DNA of 64,000 nt, taken from NCBI RefSeq assembly GCF_009720485.1, contig NZ_CP045245.1, positions 496,001-560,000 on the forward strand. The letters are read 5' to 3'. The notes beneath the pieces are model-generated. The model did no database searches. It was not told where the DNA came from and saw only the letters and a program-made list of their open reading frames with translations. The stretch is from Cellulomonas sp. JZ18. Lineage in GTDB: Bacteria; Actinomycetota; Actinomycetes; Actinomycetales; Cellulomonadaceae. Below, one piece after another: positions 1-8,005 of this stretch (positions within the stretch are counted from its first letter, which is position 1; each line of letters opens with the position of its first letter). The translations under genes were made by a program, and so were the position numbers.

Positions 1-826
1 AGACCGGCACGTCGAGGTAGCCGTTCGCGAACGTCAGCGACGGTGCGGACGCCGCCTGCTCGACGCCACCGACGACGGCACGGACCGTGTAGCGGGCACC
101 GGCGGGTGCGCCCGCGTCGAGGTGGTTCGTCGAGCCGGTGACCGGGGACGACGTGATGCGCGTGCCGTCGCGGTACACGTGGAAGCCCGTCGCCCGGTCC
201 TCGTACCCGAGCAGGCGCCACTGCACGAGGTTGCCGCTGCCGGAGCGCACCGAGACGAGGCCGCGGTCGAGGTCCTCGAGCTGCTTGGCACCGGCGGTCG
301 GGGTCGTGGGTGCGGGGTTCGGCACGGTGGTCGGCTGCGGGGTGGGGGTCGCGGTGGGCGACGCGGTCGGGGACGACGTCGGGGAGGACGTCGGGCTCGT
401 GGTCGGCGACGACGTCGGGGCGACGGCGCCGGTGCACGCCGTGCCGTTCAGCCCGAACGCCGCCGGCACGGGGTTGGAGCCGGACCAGCTGCCGTTGAAC
501 CCGAACCCGACGCTGCCGCCGGTGGGGAGGGCGGCGTTGTACGACGCGTTGCGGGCCGTCACGGTGCGTCCGGACTGCGTCGCGACCGCGTTCCACGCCT
601 GCGTCACGGTCTGCCCGGCGGCGAAGTCCCACGTCAGCGTCCAGCCGTCCAGCGCGTCGCCGAGGTTCTCGACGCGGACGTCGGCGCCGAAGCCGCCGCC
701 CCACTGGTTCGTCACGGTGTACGTGACGCGGCAGCCCGGTGCTGCCTGCGCGGCGGGCGCCAGCGCGAGCCCGGCCACGGCGGTCGCGAGGGCCGCTGTG
801 GCGGCAGCGGCTCGGATCGGTCTCAT
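1..826 (-). CDS. CBM2-linked rhamnogalacturonan lyase (PL11), N-terminal part; cut by window edge
   Basis: Only the first 275 codons lie in the window. The protein opens with an Arg-containing, Ala-rich signal peptide (MRPIRAAAATAALAT, likely cleaved after AQA near residue 29). A family 2 cellulose-binding module follows at about 30-127, with the flanking cysteines (PGCRVTYTV, GTACTG) and conserved aromatic stretches (NQWGGGF, GWTLTWDF, NGSWSG). A Thr/Ser/Pro linker covers about 130-172. The last visible part (LEDLDRGLVSVRSGSG, LVQWRLLGYE, FHVYRDGTRI, NGYLDVPV) matches the start of family 11 polysaccharide lyases, which cleave rhamnogalacturonan I outside the cell by beta-elimination. ATG 826 is the only start in front of the signal peptide. 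Two AACGG-type operator halves lie upstream at 884-918. The CBM2 call is firm; the PL11 call rests on the N-terminal fibronectin-like segment only. Confidence 0.85.
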   Translation of the reverse strand, partial: MRPIRAAAATAALATAVAGLALAPAAQAAPGCRVTYTVTNQWGGGFGADVRVENLGDALDGWTLTWDFAAGQTVTQAWNAVATQSGRTVTARNASYNAALPTGGSVGFGFNGSWSGSNPVPAAFGLNGTACTGAVAPTSSPTTSPTSSPTSSPTASPTATPTPQPTTVPNPAPTTPTAGAKQLEDLDRGLVSVRSGSGNLVQWRLLGYEDRATGFHVYRDGTRITSSPVTGSTNHLDAGAPAGARYTVRAVVGGVEQAASAPSLTFANGYLDVPV

Positions 827-883
827 CTCGTCCCCTTCGACGTGGCGGGCGGGTGCCCGCCGGTGCGAGGACGGTACGGGGGA

Positions 884-918
884 GAACGGTTTCCAGTTCC
901 AGCGCTGAAACGGTTCAC
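884..918. promoter_or_regulatory. LacI-type operator pair upstream of the PL11 gene
   Basis: GAACGGTTTC (884-893) and GAAACGGTTCAC (907-918) flank an AGCGCT core. They resemble the GTGAACCGATTCAC palindrome in front of the GH42 gene. They lie 58-92 bp upstream of the lyase start, a normal place for sugar-responsive control. The regulator is not identified. Confidence 0.5.
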
Positions 919-1023
919 AGGGTGCGTGGGCGGCGCGCGTGCCGCAGGCGCCCGTCGTCCCGGAGGGCCCTCGTCGTGACCGCGGCACGCGCGCGTCCCG
1001 CCTCGTGGGAGCGTCGCGTGCGC

Positions 1024-1076
1024 GACCCCGTCATCGGGCGCGGTATGGGGCTCGTGGCGCGTCAGATGGCGGGGTC
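1024..1076. repeat. GACCCCG palindrome, copy A
   Basis: This 53-bp element starts GACCCCGTCATC and ends GATGGCGGGGTC, forming a 12-bp stem with one G-T wobble. It lies in the 527-bp gap (827-1353) downstream of the hydroxy-acid oxidase gene. A second copy starts exactly 141 bp later and most of the flanking sequence is duplicated with it. It could act as a terminator; no T-tract follows. Confidence 0.7.
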
Positions 1077-1164
1077 GTGGTGGACGCGTCCCGCGATGGG
1101 GAAGCGGGGGCCGCCGGTCCTGTCCGGCTCGGGTCCGTCTCGTGTCGTGGGACGTCGGGCGCGC

Positions 1165-1217
1165 GACCCCGTCATCGGGCGCGGTCCGGGGCTCGTGGCG
1201 CGTCCGATGGCGGGGTC
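1165..1217. repeat. GACCCCG palindrome, copy B (tandem with copy A)
   Basis: This 53-bp element has the same 12-bp arms as copy A (GACCCCGTCATC / GATGGCGGGGTC) and differs from it at only a few central bases. The shared right flank (GAAGCGGGGG) shows that a unit of about 90 bp was duplicated with a 141-bp period. No gene was found elsewhere in 827-1353. Confidence 0.7.
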
Positions 1218-1353
1218 GTGGTGGGCACGTCCCGGGATGTGGAAGCGGGGGCTGTCCACCTTGGAGGCGTCCCCCGCGGGCCCGCCGGGGCGCCAGTGGT
1301 GTTCCCGCGGGAGCGGCCGTGCTCGACGGTGCTCCCTCGGGGACGGTGCTCCC

Positions 1354-2565
1354 TCAGGGCAGGCGGACGTGCCGCTCGCCGAGCTGGCTGACGTCGTTGA
1401 CCCCCAGCAGGGCCATGGTCCGGCGCACCTCGCGGCCGAGGATCTCGACGGCGCGGTCGACGCCGCGCTCGCCGCCCGCCATGAGCCCGTACAGGTAGGC
1501 GCGCCCGACCAGCGTCGCCTTCGCGCCGAGCGCGAGCGCCGCGACGACGTCGGACCCGTTGGTGATGCCGGTGTCGACCCACACCTCCGTGCGGTCCCCG
1601 ACGGCGTCGACGACGTCCGGCAGCAGGCGCAGCGGCACGGGCGCCTTGTCGAGCTGGCGGCCGCCGTGGTTCGACAGCACGACCGCGTCGGCGCCCGCGT
1701 CGGTCACGCGGCGCGCGTCCTCGACGGTCTGGACGCCCTTGATGATGAGGGGCCCGTCCCACGACGCGCGCAGCCACTCGAGGTCCGCGATCGTCATGGT
1801 GGGGTCGAACAGCTTGTCGAGCAGGTCGGCGACCGTCCCGCCCCACGAGTTCAGCGAGGCGAACGTGAGCGGCTCGGTCGTGAGCAGGTTGATCCACCAG
1901 GCGGGGTGCATGCCGGCGTCGAGCACGGTCTTCACGGTCAGGGCCGGCGGGATCGAGAAGCCGTTGCGGGTGTCGCGCAGGCGGGCGCCCGCCACCGGGA
2001 CGTCGACCGTGAGCATGAGCGCCTCGTACCCGGCGGCCTTGGCGCGGGCCATGAGGTCCTCGCCGGCGCCGCGGTCCTTCCACACGTAGAGCTGGAACCA
2101 CTTGCGCGCGTCGGGGGCCTCTGCGGCGACGTCCTCGATGGACGTCGTGCCCATGGTCGACAGCGCGTAGGGGATGTCACGGCGCTCGGCGACGCGCACG
2201 ACGGCCCGCTCGCCCTCGTGGTGCATCATCCGCGTGAACCCGGTGGGCGCGAACGCGAACGGCAGCGCCGACGGCTTGCCCAGGTACTCCGTCGTGGTGT
2301 CCACGTGCGACACGTCGTGCAGGATCGACGGGCGCAGCTCCAGGTCGCGGAAGAGGCGGCGCGCGCGGCGCAGGGTGATCTCGGCCTCGGCGGCGCCGTC
2401 GGTGTAGTCGAACACCGAGCGGGGCGTGCGACGCTTGGCGACGCGACGCAGGTCGGCGATGGTGAGCGCGTCCTCCAGCGCCCGCCGGGTGGGGTCGAGC
2501 CGCAGCGGCTTGGGCTGCAGGAGCGGCGCCAGCTCGGACCACTTCGGGAGCTGTCGGCGGGTCAT
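1354..2565 (-). CDS. FMN-dependent alpha-hydroxy-acid oxidase/dehydrogenase (lactate oxidase-like)
   Basis: This 403-residue protein belongs to the FMN_dh family, which oxidises L-lactate or another 2-hydroxy acid to the 2-keto acid with FMN. The N-terminal signature TPRSVFDYTDGAAEAEITL is at about 48-65. The FMN-binding PTGFTRM is near 107. The active-site block SNHGGRQLD is at 298-306, with the catalytic base His300 and substrate-binding Arg303. The phosphate-binding end (DTGITNGSDV, LVGRAYLYG) is at 331-360. ATG 2565 follows a GAGGTG ribosome site; upstream extension would encode only Arg/Pro-rich sequence. The gene is divergent from a sugar transporter and shares a promoter region holding a LacI-type site. 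Lactate as substrate is a family-level guess; mycofactocin-type or glycolate enzymes look similar. Confidence 0.88.
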   Translation of the reverse strand: MTRRQLPKWSELAPLLQPKPLRLDPTRRALEDALTIADLRRVAKRRTPRSVFDYTDGAAEAEITLRRARRLFRDLELRPSILHDVSHVDTTTEYLGKPSALPFAFAPTGFTRMMHHEGERAVVRVAERRDIPYALSTMGTTSIEDVAAEAPDARKWFQLYVWKDRGAGEDLMARAKAAGYEALMLTVDVPVAGARLRDTRNGFSIPPALTVKTVLDAGMHPAWWINLLTTEPLTFASLNSWGGTVADLLDKLFDPTMTIADLEWLRASWDGPLIIKGVQTVEDARRVTDAGADAVVLSNHGGRQLDKAPVPLRLLPDVVDAVGDRTEVWVDTGITNGSDVVAALALGAKATLVGRAYLYGLMAGGERGVDRAVEILGREVRRTMALLGVNDVSQLGERHVRLP

Positions 2566-2666
2566 GGCGGTCACCTCGGTGCGCGTCGTCGGGCGGGTGC
2601 GTGCCGGGAGCCGGCGGTGGCGCGGCGCCCGTCCGGGCACGGGCTTGCCGCCCCGGACAACGCGAT

Positions 2667-2733
2667 TGTAACGTTTCATCGCGAAGCGTTGACACCCCCG
2701 AGAGGCGCACCTAGCGTGCGGAATGCGCTTTCA
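2667..2733. promoter_or_regulatory. Divergent control region: promoter and two LacI-type operators for the ABC transporter
   Basis: On the plus strand a -35 TTGACA (2689-2694) is followed after 17 bp by -10 TAGCGT (2712-2717). GGAATGCGCTTTCA (2720-2733) sits at the expected transcription start, where a bound repressor would block initiation. A second near-palindrome, TGTAACGTTTCA (2667-2678), lies upstream and could serve either direction. The Shine-Dalgarno AAGGAGG is at 2742-2748. Confidence 0.7.
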
Positions 2734-2757
2734 CCCCGAGCAAGGAGGCTCACCGCA

Positions 2758-4083
2758 ATGAAGCGATCCGTCCTCACGGCCACCGGCGTGGCCGTCGTCG
2801 CCGCCCTCGGCCTCGCCGCCTGCGGCGGCAGCGACAGCGGGGGCGACGCCGCCCCGTCCGCCGGCGGCACCGCCGACACGACGCCCGTCACCCTCAACTT
2901 CACCTGGTGGGGCAACGACGACCGCGCCGCCCGCTACAACGAGGCGCTCGAGCTCTTCAGCGAGGAGTACCCGCACATCACGGTGAACGGCTCGTTCGCG
3001 GCCTTCCCCGACTACTGGACGCAGCGGTCCACCGAGGCCGCCGGGCGCAACCTGCCCGACGTCATGCAGTTCGACCTGTCCTACCTGCGCGAGTTCAACC
3101 AGAGCGGCCAGCTGCTCGACCTGCAGGAGCACATCGACAGCGGCGCGATCGACCTGTCGGGCTTCGACGAGACGCTCGTCGAGGCCGGCGTGCTCGACGG
3201 CAAGACGATCGGCATCCCGACGTCCACCAACACGCTCGGCATGTTCTACAACCCGAACCTGCTGGAGCAGACGGGGGTCGAGTTCCCCGACGCGGAGACC
3301 TACACGTACGACGAGTACAACGAGTTCATCGCGGCCGTCGCGGCCGCCGGCCAGTCGACCCCCGAGGGCTACCCGATCTACGGCGGCGGCGACTACACGG
3401 CCACGTTCTGGTTCTTCATCCAGTACCTGCTGCAGAAGGGCGTCACGCCGTTCGAGGAGGACGGGACGCTCGGCTTCGACGAGGGCGACGTCGTGGAGTA
3501 CCTCGAGATGACGGCGGACCTGCGTGCCGACAAGGCCGTCTACCCGGTCGAGCGCGGCGTCGCGCTCAAGCCGCTCGGCGGCTTCACCGTGAACGAGTCG
3601 GCGTCCGAGATCAGCTGGGACAACTTCCTCGCCGGCTACGTCGCCGACTCGGGCACCGAGAACCTCGAGATCACGCAGATCCCGTCGGTCGAGCCGGGGG
3701 AGAAGGCGCTGTTCTTCAAGCCGTCGATGCTCTACTCGATCGGCGCGAACACCGAGCACCCCGAGGCCGCGGCCACGCTGGTGAACTTCCTGCTCACCGA
3801 CCCCGAGGTCGGCCGCATCTTCGGCACCTCGAAGGGCGTCCCCGCGGACGAGGAGCAGCGCGCCGCCGTCGAGGCGCCCGAGGGCTCCGTCGACGCCAAG
3901 GTCATCGCGTACGAGGAGGCCGTCGCCGAGGAGGTCACCGAGACCACCCCGATCCCGGTCAAGGGCTTCGGCACCATCGAGGCCAAGTGGCTCGAGCTCG
4001 GCGAGAACCTCAACTACGGCACCATCACGCCCGAGCAGTTCGCGAGCGAGTGGTTCGCCGAGGCGGAGATGGCCACCATGTGA
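2758..4083 (+). CDS. Sugar ABC transporter substrate-binding lipoprotein (CUT1)
   Basis: The 441-residue protein is an extracellular solute-binding protein of family 1, anchored to the membrane by a lipid. It has a short signal sequence with lipobox LAAC (Cys22) and a Gly/Ser-rich spacer, then the typical opening TLNFTWWGNDDRAARYNEAL. The closing ITPEQFASEWFAEAE is also usual for this family. ATG 2758 is preceded by a strong AAGGAGG. Two permease genes follow, making a CUT1 importer that lacks its own ATPase; in actinobacteria a shared MsiK-type ATPase normally serves such systems. The substrate cannot be read from the sequence. An oligosaccharide from plant cell wall is likely from the context and the operator type. 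Confidence 0.93.
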   Translation: MKRSVLTATGVAVVAALGLAACGGSDSGGDAAPSAGGTADTTPVTLNFTWWGNDDRAARYNEALELFSEEYPHITVNGSFAAFPDYWTQRSTEAAGRNLPDVMQFDLSYLREFNQSGQLLDLQEHIDSGAIDLSGFDETLVEAGVLDGKTIGIPTSTNTLGMFYNPNLLEQTGVEFPDAETYTYDEYNEFIAAVAAAGQSTPEGYPIYGGGDYTATFWFFIQYLLQKGVTPFEEDGTLGFDEGDVVEYLEMTADLRADKAVYPVERGVALKPLGGFTVNESASEISWDNFLAGYVADSGTENLEITQIPSVEPGEKALFFKPSMLYSIGANTEHPEAAATLVNFLLTDPEVGRIFGTSKGVPADEEQRAAVEAPEGSVDAKVIAYEEAVAEEVTETTPIPVKGFGTIEAKWLELGENLNYGTITPEQFASEWFAEAEMATM

Positions 4084-4088
4084 CCCCC

Positions 4089-4188
4089 GCGGTCCGGGCC
4101 GTGCGCACCGCGCGGCCCGGACCGCACCCGCCGGCACCGACGCCGGCACCCGTGCCCGGGGCCCCCGGGGTCCCGTGGGGGCCCCGGG
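4089..4188 (+). terminator. Two strong hairpins between binding-protein and permease genes
   Basis: A 13-bp perfect stem (4089-4101 with 4113-4125) begins just after the stop codon. A second 12-bp perfect stem, CCCGGGGCCCCC (4155-4166) with 4177-4188, follows. Hairpins in this place usually protect the upstream message or reduce read-through, so that binding protein outnumbers permease. That role is inferred. Confidence 0.7.
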
Positions 4189-4232
4189 AGCCGGACGGCC
4201 CCGACCGTCGCACCCACAGATCGGACAGCACC

Positions 4233-5183
4233 GTGACCCTCACCGCCGAGGCGCGCGCGACCCGGACCCCCGCGTCCCCCTCGCCGATGCGCCGCCGCCG
4301 GAAGGCCGCCGAGACCCGAGCCGGCTACGCGTTCCTCGCGCCGTGGCTCCTCGGCTTCGTCCTGCTCACCGCGGGACCGATGATCGCCTCCCTGTACCTG
4401 GCGTTCACGAACTACAACCTGTTCACGTCGCCGGAGTGGGTCGGCATCGAGAACTTCCAGCGGCTCTTCCAGGACCCGAACTACATCCAGGCGTGGCGGG
4501 TCACCGCCCTCTACGCCCTCATCGGGACGCCGCTGAAGCTGGTCTCGGCGCTCGCGGTCGCGATGCTGCTGAACAACAGCCGCCGGGGTCAGGGCTTCTA
4601 CCGGTCGGCGTTCTACGCGCCCTCGCTCATCGGGGCGAGCGTGTCGATCGCCATCGTGTGGAAGGCGATGTTCATCGACAACGGCATCGTCGACCGGGCG
4701 GGCCAGACCCTCGGCCTGCCGGCCGGCGGGTGGGTCGGCGACCCGGGTCGCACGCTGCCGATGCTGATCCTGCTGACGATCTGGCAGTTCGGCGCCCCGA
4801 TGGTCATCTTCCTCGCGGGTCTCAAGCAGATCCCCACGGAGCTGTACGAGGCCGCGTCGGTCGACGGCGCCGGTCCCGTGCGCAAGTTCCTCAGGATCAC
4901 GCTGCCGATGCTCTCGCCGGTGCTGTTCTTCAACCTGCTGCTCGAGACCATCCACGCGTTCCAGATCTTCGCGTCGGCGTTCATCATCTCGTCCGGCACC
5001 GGTGGTCCCGCCCGGTCGACGCTCTTCTACACGCTCTACCTGTACTTCCGCGGCTTCCGGGACTTCCAGATGGGCTACGCGTCGGCGATGGCCTGGGTGC
5101 TCGTCCTGGTCGTCGGCGCCATCAGCTTCGTCATGTTCCGCACCCAGAACCGGTGGGTGCACTACTCGGGGGAGTCCAAGTGA
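4233..5183 (+). CDS. Sugar ABC transporter permease (MalF/UgpA type)
   Basis: The protein is an inner-membrane permease of the binding-protein-dependent family, about 316 residues from GTG 4233. It has six predicted membrane segments, beginning with AGYAFLAPWLLGFVLL. The cytoplasmic EAA loop is clear (ELYEAASVDGAGPVRKFLRI), which docks the ATPase. The start is uncertain: GTG 4233 gives a basic N-terminus (VTLTAEARATRTP), while ATG 4287 (MRRRRKAAETRAGYAF) is equally plausible. The stop overlaps the next permease start by four bases (GTGA at 5180-5183), so the two are translationally coupled. Confidence 0.92.
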   Translation: MTLTAEARATRTPASPSPMRRRRKAAETRAGYAFLAPWLLGFVLLTAGPMIASLYLAFTNYNLFTSPEWVGIENFQRLFQDPNYIQAWRVTALYALIGTPLKLVSALAVAMLLNNSRRGQGFYRSAFYAPSLIGASVSIAIVWKAMFIDNGIVDRAGQTLGLPAGGWVGDPGRTLPMLILLTIWQFGAPMVIFLAGLKQIPTELYEAASVDGAGPVRKFLRITLPMLSPVLFFNLLLETIHAFQIFASAFIISSGTGGPARSTLFYTLYLYFRGFRDFQMGYASAMAWVLVLVVGAISFVMFRTQNRWVHYSGESK

Positions 5184-6112
5184 GCACGACCGCACCGGCG
5201 GCGTCGCCGGCCACGTCCGGGCGCCAGGGCCTCCCGACCGCTGAGCAGTCCGCGGCCCTGCGCCGCCGCAACCAGGGCCGCAGCCGCGTGCGCTCCGTGG
5301 TGTTCCACGTGATCTCGCTGGCCGTGGTCGCCGTGATCCTCTACCCGGCGGTGTGGATGTTCGTGTCCACGCTGAAGCCGTCGAGCGAGATCATCGGGTC
5401 GGTCAGCATCATCCCGACCGACCCGAGCCTGGCGAACTTCACGAAGGCCCTGGCCGGCATCGCCGGCGTCTCGTTCTGGCAGTTCTTCCTCAACTCGCTG
5501 CTGCTGGCGGTGGGGTCGGTGGTCGGCATCACGCTGTCCTGCTCGGTCAGCGCCTACGCGTTCGCGCGGATCGACTTCCCGGGCCGCGGGCTGTTCTTCA
5601 CGCTCATGATCGGCACGCTGCTGCTGCCGTTCCACGTCGTGATCATCCCGCAGTACATCGTGTTCAACCAGCTCGGCCTGGTCGGCACGTACGTGCCCCT
5701 GCTGATCGGCAAGTTCCTCGCGGCGGAGGCGTTCTTCGTCTTCCTCATGGTGCAGTTCATGCGCAACCTGCCGCGCGAGCTGGACGAGGCGGCGCGCATC
5801 GACGGCGCCGGGCACGTGCGGATCTTCACCGCGATCATGCTGCCGCTCATGAAGCCGGCGCTCGTGACCAGCTCGATCTTCGCGTTCATCTGGTCCTGGA
5901 ACGACTTCTTCGGCCCGCTGATCTACCTCAGCTCGCCCGACACGTTCCCGCTGCCGCTGGCGCTGCGCCTCTTCGTCGACCAGACGACGGTGTCCGACTA
6001 CGGCGCGCAGATGGCCATGGCCGTGCTCGCGCTGCTGCCGGTGCTGCTGTTCTTCCTGGTGTTCCAGCGCTACCTCGTGCAGGGCGTCGCGACGCAGGGC
6101 CTCAAGGGCTGA
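5180..6112 (+). CDS. Sugar ABC transporter permease (MalG/UgpE type)
   Basis: This is the second membrane subunit of the same CUT1 importer, 310 residues from GTG 5180. It has a basic N-terminus (ALRRRNQGRSRVRS), six predicted membrane segments starting VVFHVISLAVVAVILYPAVW, and the EAA loop (ELDEAARIDGAGHVRIF). The WSWNDFFGPLIYLSS stretch near residue 240 is typical of MalG-like subunits. It ends ATQGLKG, a common terminus in this subfamily. It is coupled to the upstream permease by a GTGA overlap. A strong hairpin follows at 6145-6185. Confidence 0.94.
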   Translation: MSTTAPAASPATSGRQGLPTAEQSAALRRRNQGRSRVRSVVFHVISLAVVAVILYPAVWMFVSTLKPSSEIIGSVSIIPTDPSLANFTKALAGIAGVSFWQFFLNSLLLAVGSVVGITLSCSVSAYAFARIDFPGRGLFFTLMIGTLLLPFHVVIIPQYIVFNQLGLVGTYVPLLIGKFLAAEAFFVFLMVQFMRNLPRELDEAARIDGAGHVRIFTAIMLPLMKPALVTSSIFAFIWSWNDFFGPLIYLSSPDTFPLPLALRLFVDQTTVSDYGAQMAMAVLALLPVLLFFLVFQRYLVQGVATQGLKG

Positions 6113-6144
6113 GCGTCCGCACCCGCACCACGCACCACCGGCGA

Positions 6145-6185
6145 CGGCCGGTCGGCGGCAGCCGGGGGGCGCCGCCGACCGGCCG
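6145..6185. terminator. Hairpin after the transporter operon
   Basis: A 15-bp perfect inverted repeat (CGGCCGGTCGGCGGC at 6145-6159 with 6171-6185) encloses an 11-base loop. There is no T-run, as is common in actinobacteria. It separates the transporter genes from the YesL-like gene, so that gene depends on read-through or on its own promoter. Confidence 0.7.
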
Positions 6186-6250
6186 CCGTGCGTCGGGGGT
6201 CCCGGCCCCGACCGGGCCGACGACCGCTCCCCACGTGTGAGGCTGTGACC

Positions 6251-6880
6251 ATGACCGACGCCCCCGACGACGACGTCCGCCGCCCCGACCCCACCGCGCC
6301 GGAGCGCAGGGCCGCGTTCGGCGGCGGACGGTTCGGGCTGTTCAGCGAGGTGCTCGTGGTCGGGCTCGGCGTCTCGGTGCTGAGCCTGCCGGTGGTGACC
6401 GTGCTGCCCGCGCTGGCCGCCGGCGCCGCGCACGTGCGCCGGCACCTGACGGGCGAGACCGACCGGGTCGCGGACCTGTGGCACGAGTTCGTCGCCGCGC
6501 TGCGGGGCGTGTGGCCGTACGCGCTGGCGTCGCTCGCGCTGCTCGTGCTGCTGTGGTTCAACACCGCCGTCGCGGGCACCGGCGTGCTCCCGGGCGGCAC
6601 GGGCGTGCTCGTGCTGTCCCTCGCGGTGGCGGCGATGCTCGCGGTCGTGCTGCTGCGCGCGGCCGGCGGCTGGCACCGGGGCGCGTCGTGGCGGCAGGTG
6701 ATGCGGGACGCGGGGGCCCGCGCCGGGGACGACCTCACCGGCTCCGGCCTGCTGGTCGTCGCCCTGGGCCTGTGCGGCGTCATCGTGTGGATGCTCCCGC
6801 CGCTCGCGGTGCTGGTGCCGGGACTGCTCGCGCTCGCGGTGGTCGCGGTCGAGCACCGGGCCGCCGCGCGGCGGGGCTGA
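6251..6880 (+). CDS. YesL/DUF624-like membrane protein
   Basis: The 209-residue protein has a charged, Asp/Arg-rich N-terminus and about five membrane segments (LVVGLGVSVLSLPVVTVLP, YALASLALLVLLWF and others). The pattern and its position just after a CUT1 transporter fit the YesL (DUF624) family, whose members sit in many rhamnogalacturonan and oligosaccharide transport operons. Its molecular role is unknown. ATG 6251 is chosen; GTG 6245 two codons upstream is possible. The assignment relies on length, topology and neighbourhood. Confidence 0.72.
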   Translation: MTDAPDDDVRRPDPTAPERRAAFGGGRFGLFSEVLVVGLGVSVLSLPVVTVLPALAAGAAHVRRHLTGETDRVADLWHEFVAALRGVWPYALASLALLVLLWFNTAVAGTGVLPGGTGVLVLSLAVAAMLAVVLLRAAGGWHRGASWRQVMRDAGARAGDDLTGSGLLVVALGLCGVIVWMLPPLAVLVPGLLALAVVAVEHRAAARRG

Positions 6881-6920
6881 CGCCGGGCGCCGGGTCGCCG
6901 GCCCGGCGGGCGACGGGCGC

Positions 6921-7445
6921 TCAGCCGCCGGGCGCGTCCAGCGCGCGCAGCGACGCCTCCACCCACTCGAGGTGCGCGCGCGCCATCCGCTCGCCGTAGT
7001 CGAGCGTGACCAGGGCGTACGGGTGGTCGGGCGACGGCGGCTCGGCGGCGATCTCGTCGCGGACCGCGGCCAGCGCGGCGAGCTGCGCCGTCGCCCGGGC
7101 GCCCGTGTCGCGCAGGAGGGCGCGGCACGCGTCGCGGCCGAGGGTGCGGCCGAAGAACAGCCGGAGCAGGAGCGGGTTGCGCGGCGGCGTGACGTCGTAC
7201 GGCTCGGCGAGGCGGGTGCGCAGGTGCGTGCGCCCGGCGGGCGTGATCGTGAACCGTCCGTCGTCGTCCTTGGTGACGAGCCCGTCCGCCGTGAGCCGGG
7301 CGAGCGTCGGGTAGATCTGGCCGAAGCTCTCGCTCCAGAAGTGGCCGAGGGTCTCGACGATCGCGGCGCGCAACGCGTACCCGGTCATGGGCTGGAGCGT
7401 CAGGGCGCCGAGGACGGCGACGTCGGTCTGCGCGCGGCGGCTCAC
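6921..7445 (-). CDS. PadR-family transcriptional regulator
   Basis: The 174-residue protein has the N-terminal winged helix of PadR (VAVLGALTLQPMTGYALRAAI, FWSESFGQIYPTLARL, DGLVTKDDDGRFTITPAGR) and a C-terminal helical dimerisation domain (Vir_act_alpha_C). The reading frame is open upstream, but GTG 7445 is the sensible start because it places the winged helix at the N-terminus. The divergent gene at 7485 is probably its target, since a perfect palindrome lies between them. PadR proteins typically repress a neighbouring membrane-protein gene. Confidence 0.9.
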   Translation of the reverse strand: MSRRAQTDVAVLGALTLQPMTGYALRAAIVETLGHFWSESFGQIYPTLARLTADGLVTKDDDGRFTITPAGRTHLRTRLAEPYDVTPPRNPLLLRLFFGRTLGRDACRALLRDTGARATAQLAALAAVRDEIAAEPPSPDHPYALVTLDYGERMARAHLEWVEASLRALDAPGG

Positions 7446-7455
7446 GGTCTCGACT

Positions 7456-7473
7456 ATATCTGACAGATATGTT
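7456..7473. promoter_or_regulatory. PadR operator and -10 box
   Basis: ATATCTGACAGATAT (7456-7470) is a perfect dyad around a central A. It lies in the only AT-rich stretch of the intergenic gap. TATGTT (7468-7473) overlaps its right arm and is well placed as a -10 box for the gene starting at 7485, so repressor binding would cover the promoter. Confidence 0.7.
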
Positions 7474-7484
7474 GTGATGGCGCC

Positions 7485-7889
7485 ATGAGGATCTCGGAGA
7501 AGGACGCGGGGCGGGCTGCGGCCGTGCTGCTCGCGGGTGTGGCGGGCTTCCAGCTGGCGCTCGCGGCAGGTGCGCCGTGGGGCGTGGTGGCGTACGGCGG
7601 CGGGCACGCGGGCGTCCTCCCCGACGACCTGCGGACGACCAGCGCGGCGATGGTCCCGGTGTACGGCGCGCTCGCGGCCGTCGCCGCCGGGGCCGGCGGC
7701 GCACGGCTGCGGCGCGTGGTGCTGCGCGGGACGACGGCGCTGCTGACCGTCGGCTGCGCGGTGAACCTGGCGTCGCCGTCGCTGCCGGAGCGCCTGGTCT
7801 GGGTGCCGGTGACGGCCGCCGCGGCGGTCCTCACGTGGCGGGCCGTCGCCCCGGGGGCGACGCGCCCCGCCGCCGTCCCGGCCGGCTGA
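7485..7889 (+). CDS. Small four-helix membrane protein, PadR-linked
   Basis: This is a 134-residue protein with about four hydrophobic segments (AAAVLLAGVAGFQLALAAG, SAAMVPVYGALAAVAAGAG, GTTALLTVGCAVNLA, LVWVPVTAAAAVLTW). The topology recalls DUF4345/DoxX-like integral membrane proteins, but no clear family motif was found. It starts at ATG 7485, about five bases beyond the predicted transcription start, so its message may be nearly leaderless. It is divergent from the PadR gene and probably repressed by it. Confidence 0.75.
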   Translation: MRISEKDAGRAAAVLLAGVAGFQLALAAGAPWGVVAYGGGHAGVLPDDLRTTSAAMVPVYGALAAVAAGAGGARLRRVVLRGTTALLTVGCAVNLASPSLPERLVWVPVTAAAAVLTWRAVAPGATRPAAVPAG

Positions 7890-7930
7890 CGTCGACGCGG
7901 GAGGCGGTCCCCCCGTCCCGGCCGGCTGAC
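7873..7930. repeat. 18-bp direct repeat at the 3' end of the PadR-linked gene
   Basis: CCGTCCCGGCCGGCTGAC occurs at 7873-7890, including the stop codon of the gene, and again at 7913-7930. The second copy is non-coding. It looks like a small local duplication. Confidence 0.6.
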
Positions 7931-7945
7931 CCCCGGGGCATGCCC

Positions 7946-7992
7946 CCGGACGTCGTCAGGCCTCGGGCCGGCCGGGAGCCGACGACGTCCGG
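7946..7992. terminator. Bidirectional terminator hairpin
   Basis: CCGGACGTCGTC (7946-7957) pairs perfectly with GACGACGTCCGG (7981-7992) around a 23-base loop. It lies between the convergent genes ending at 7889 and 8006. Confidence 0.65.
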
Positions 7993-8005
7993 GTCCGGCG
8001 GGGCG

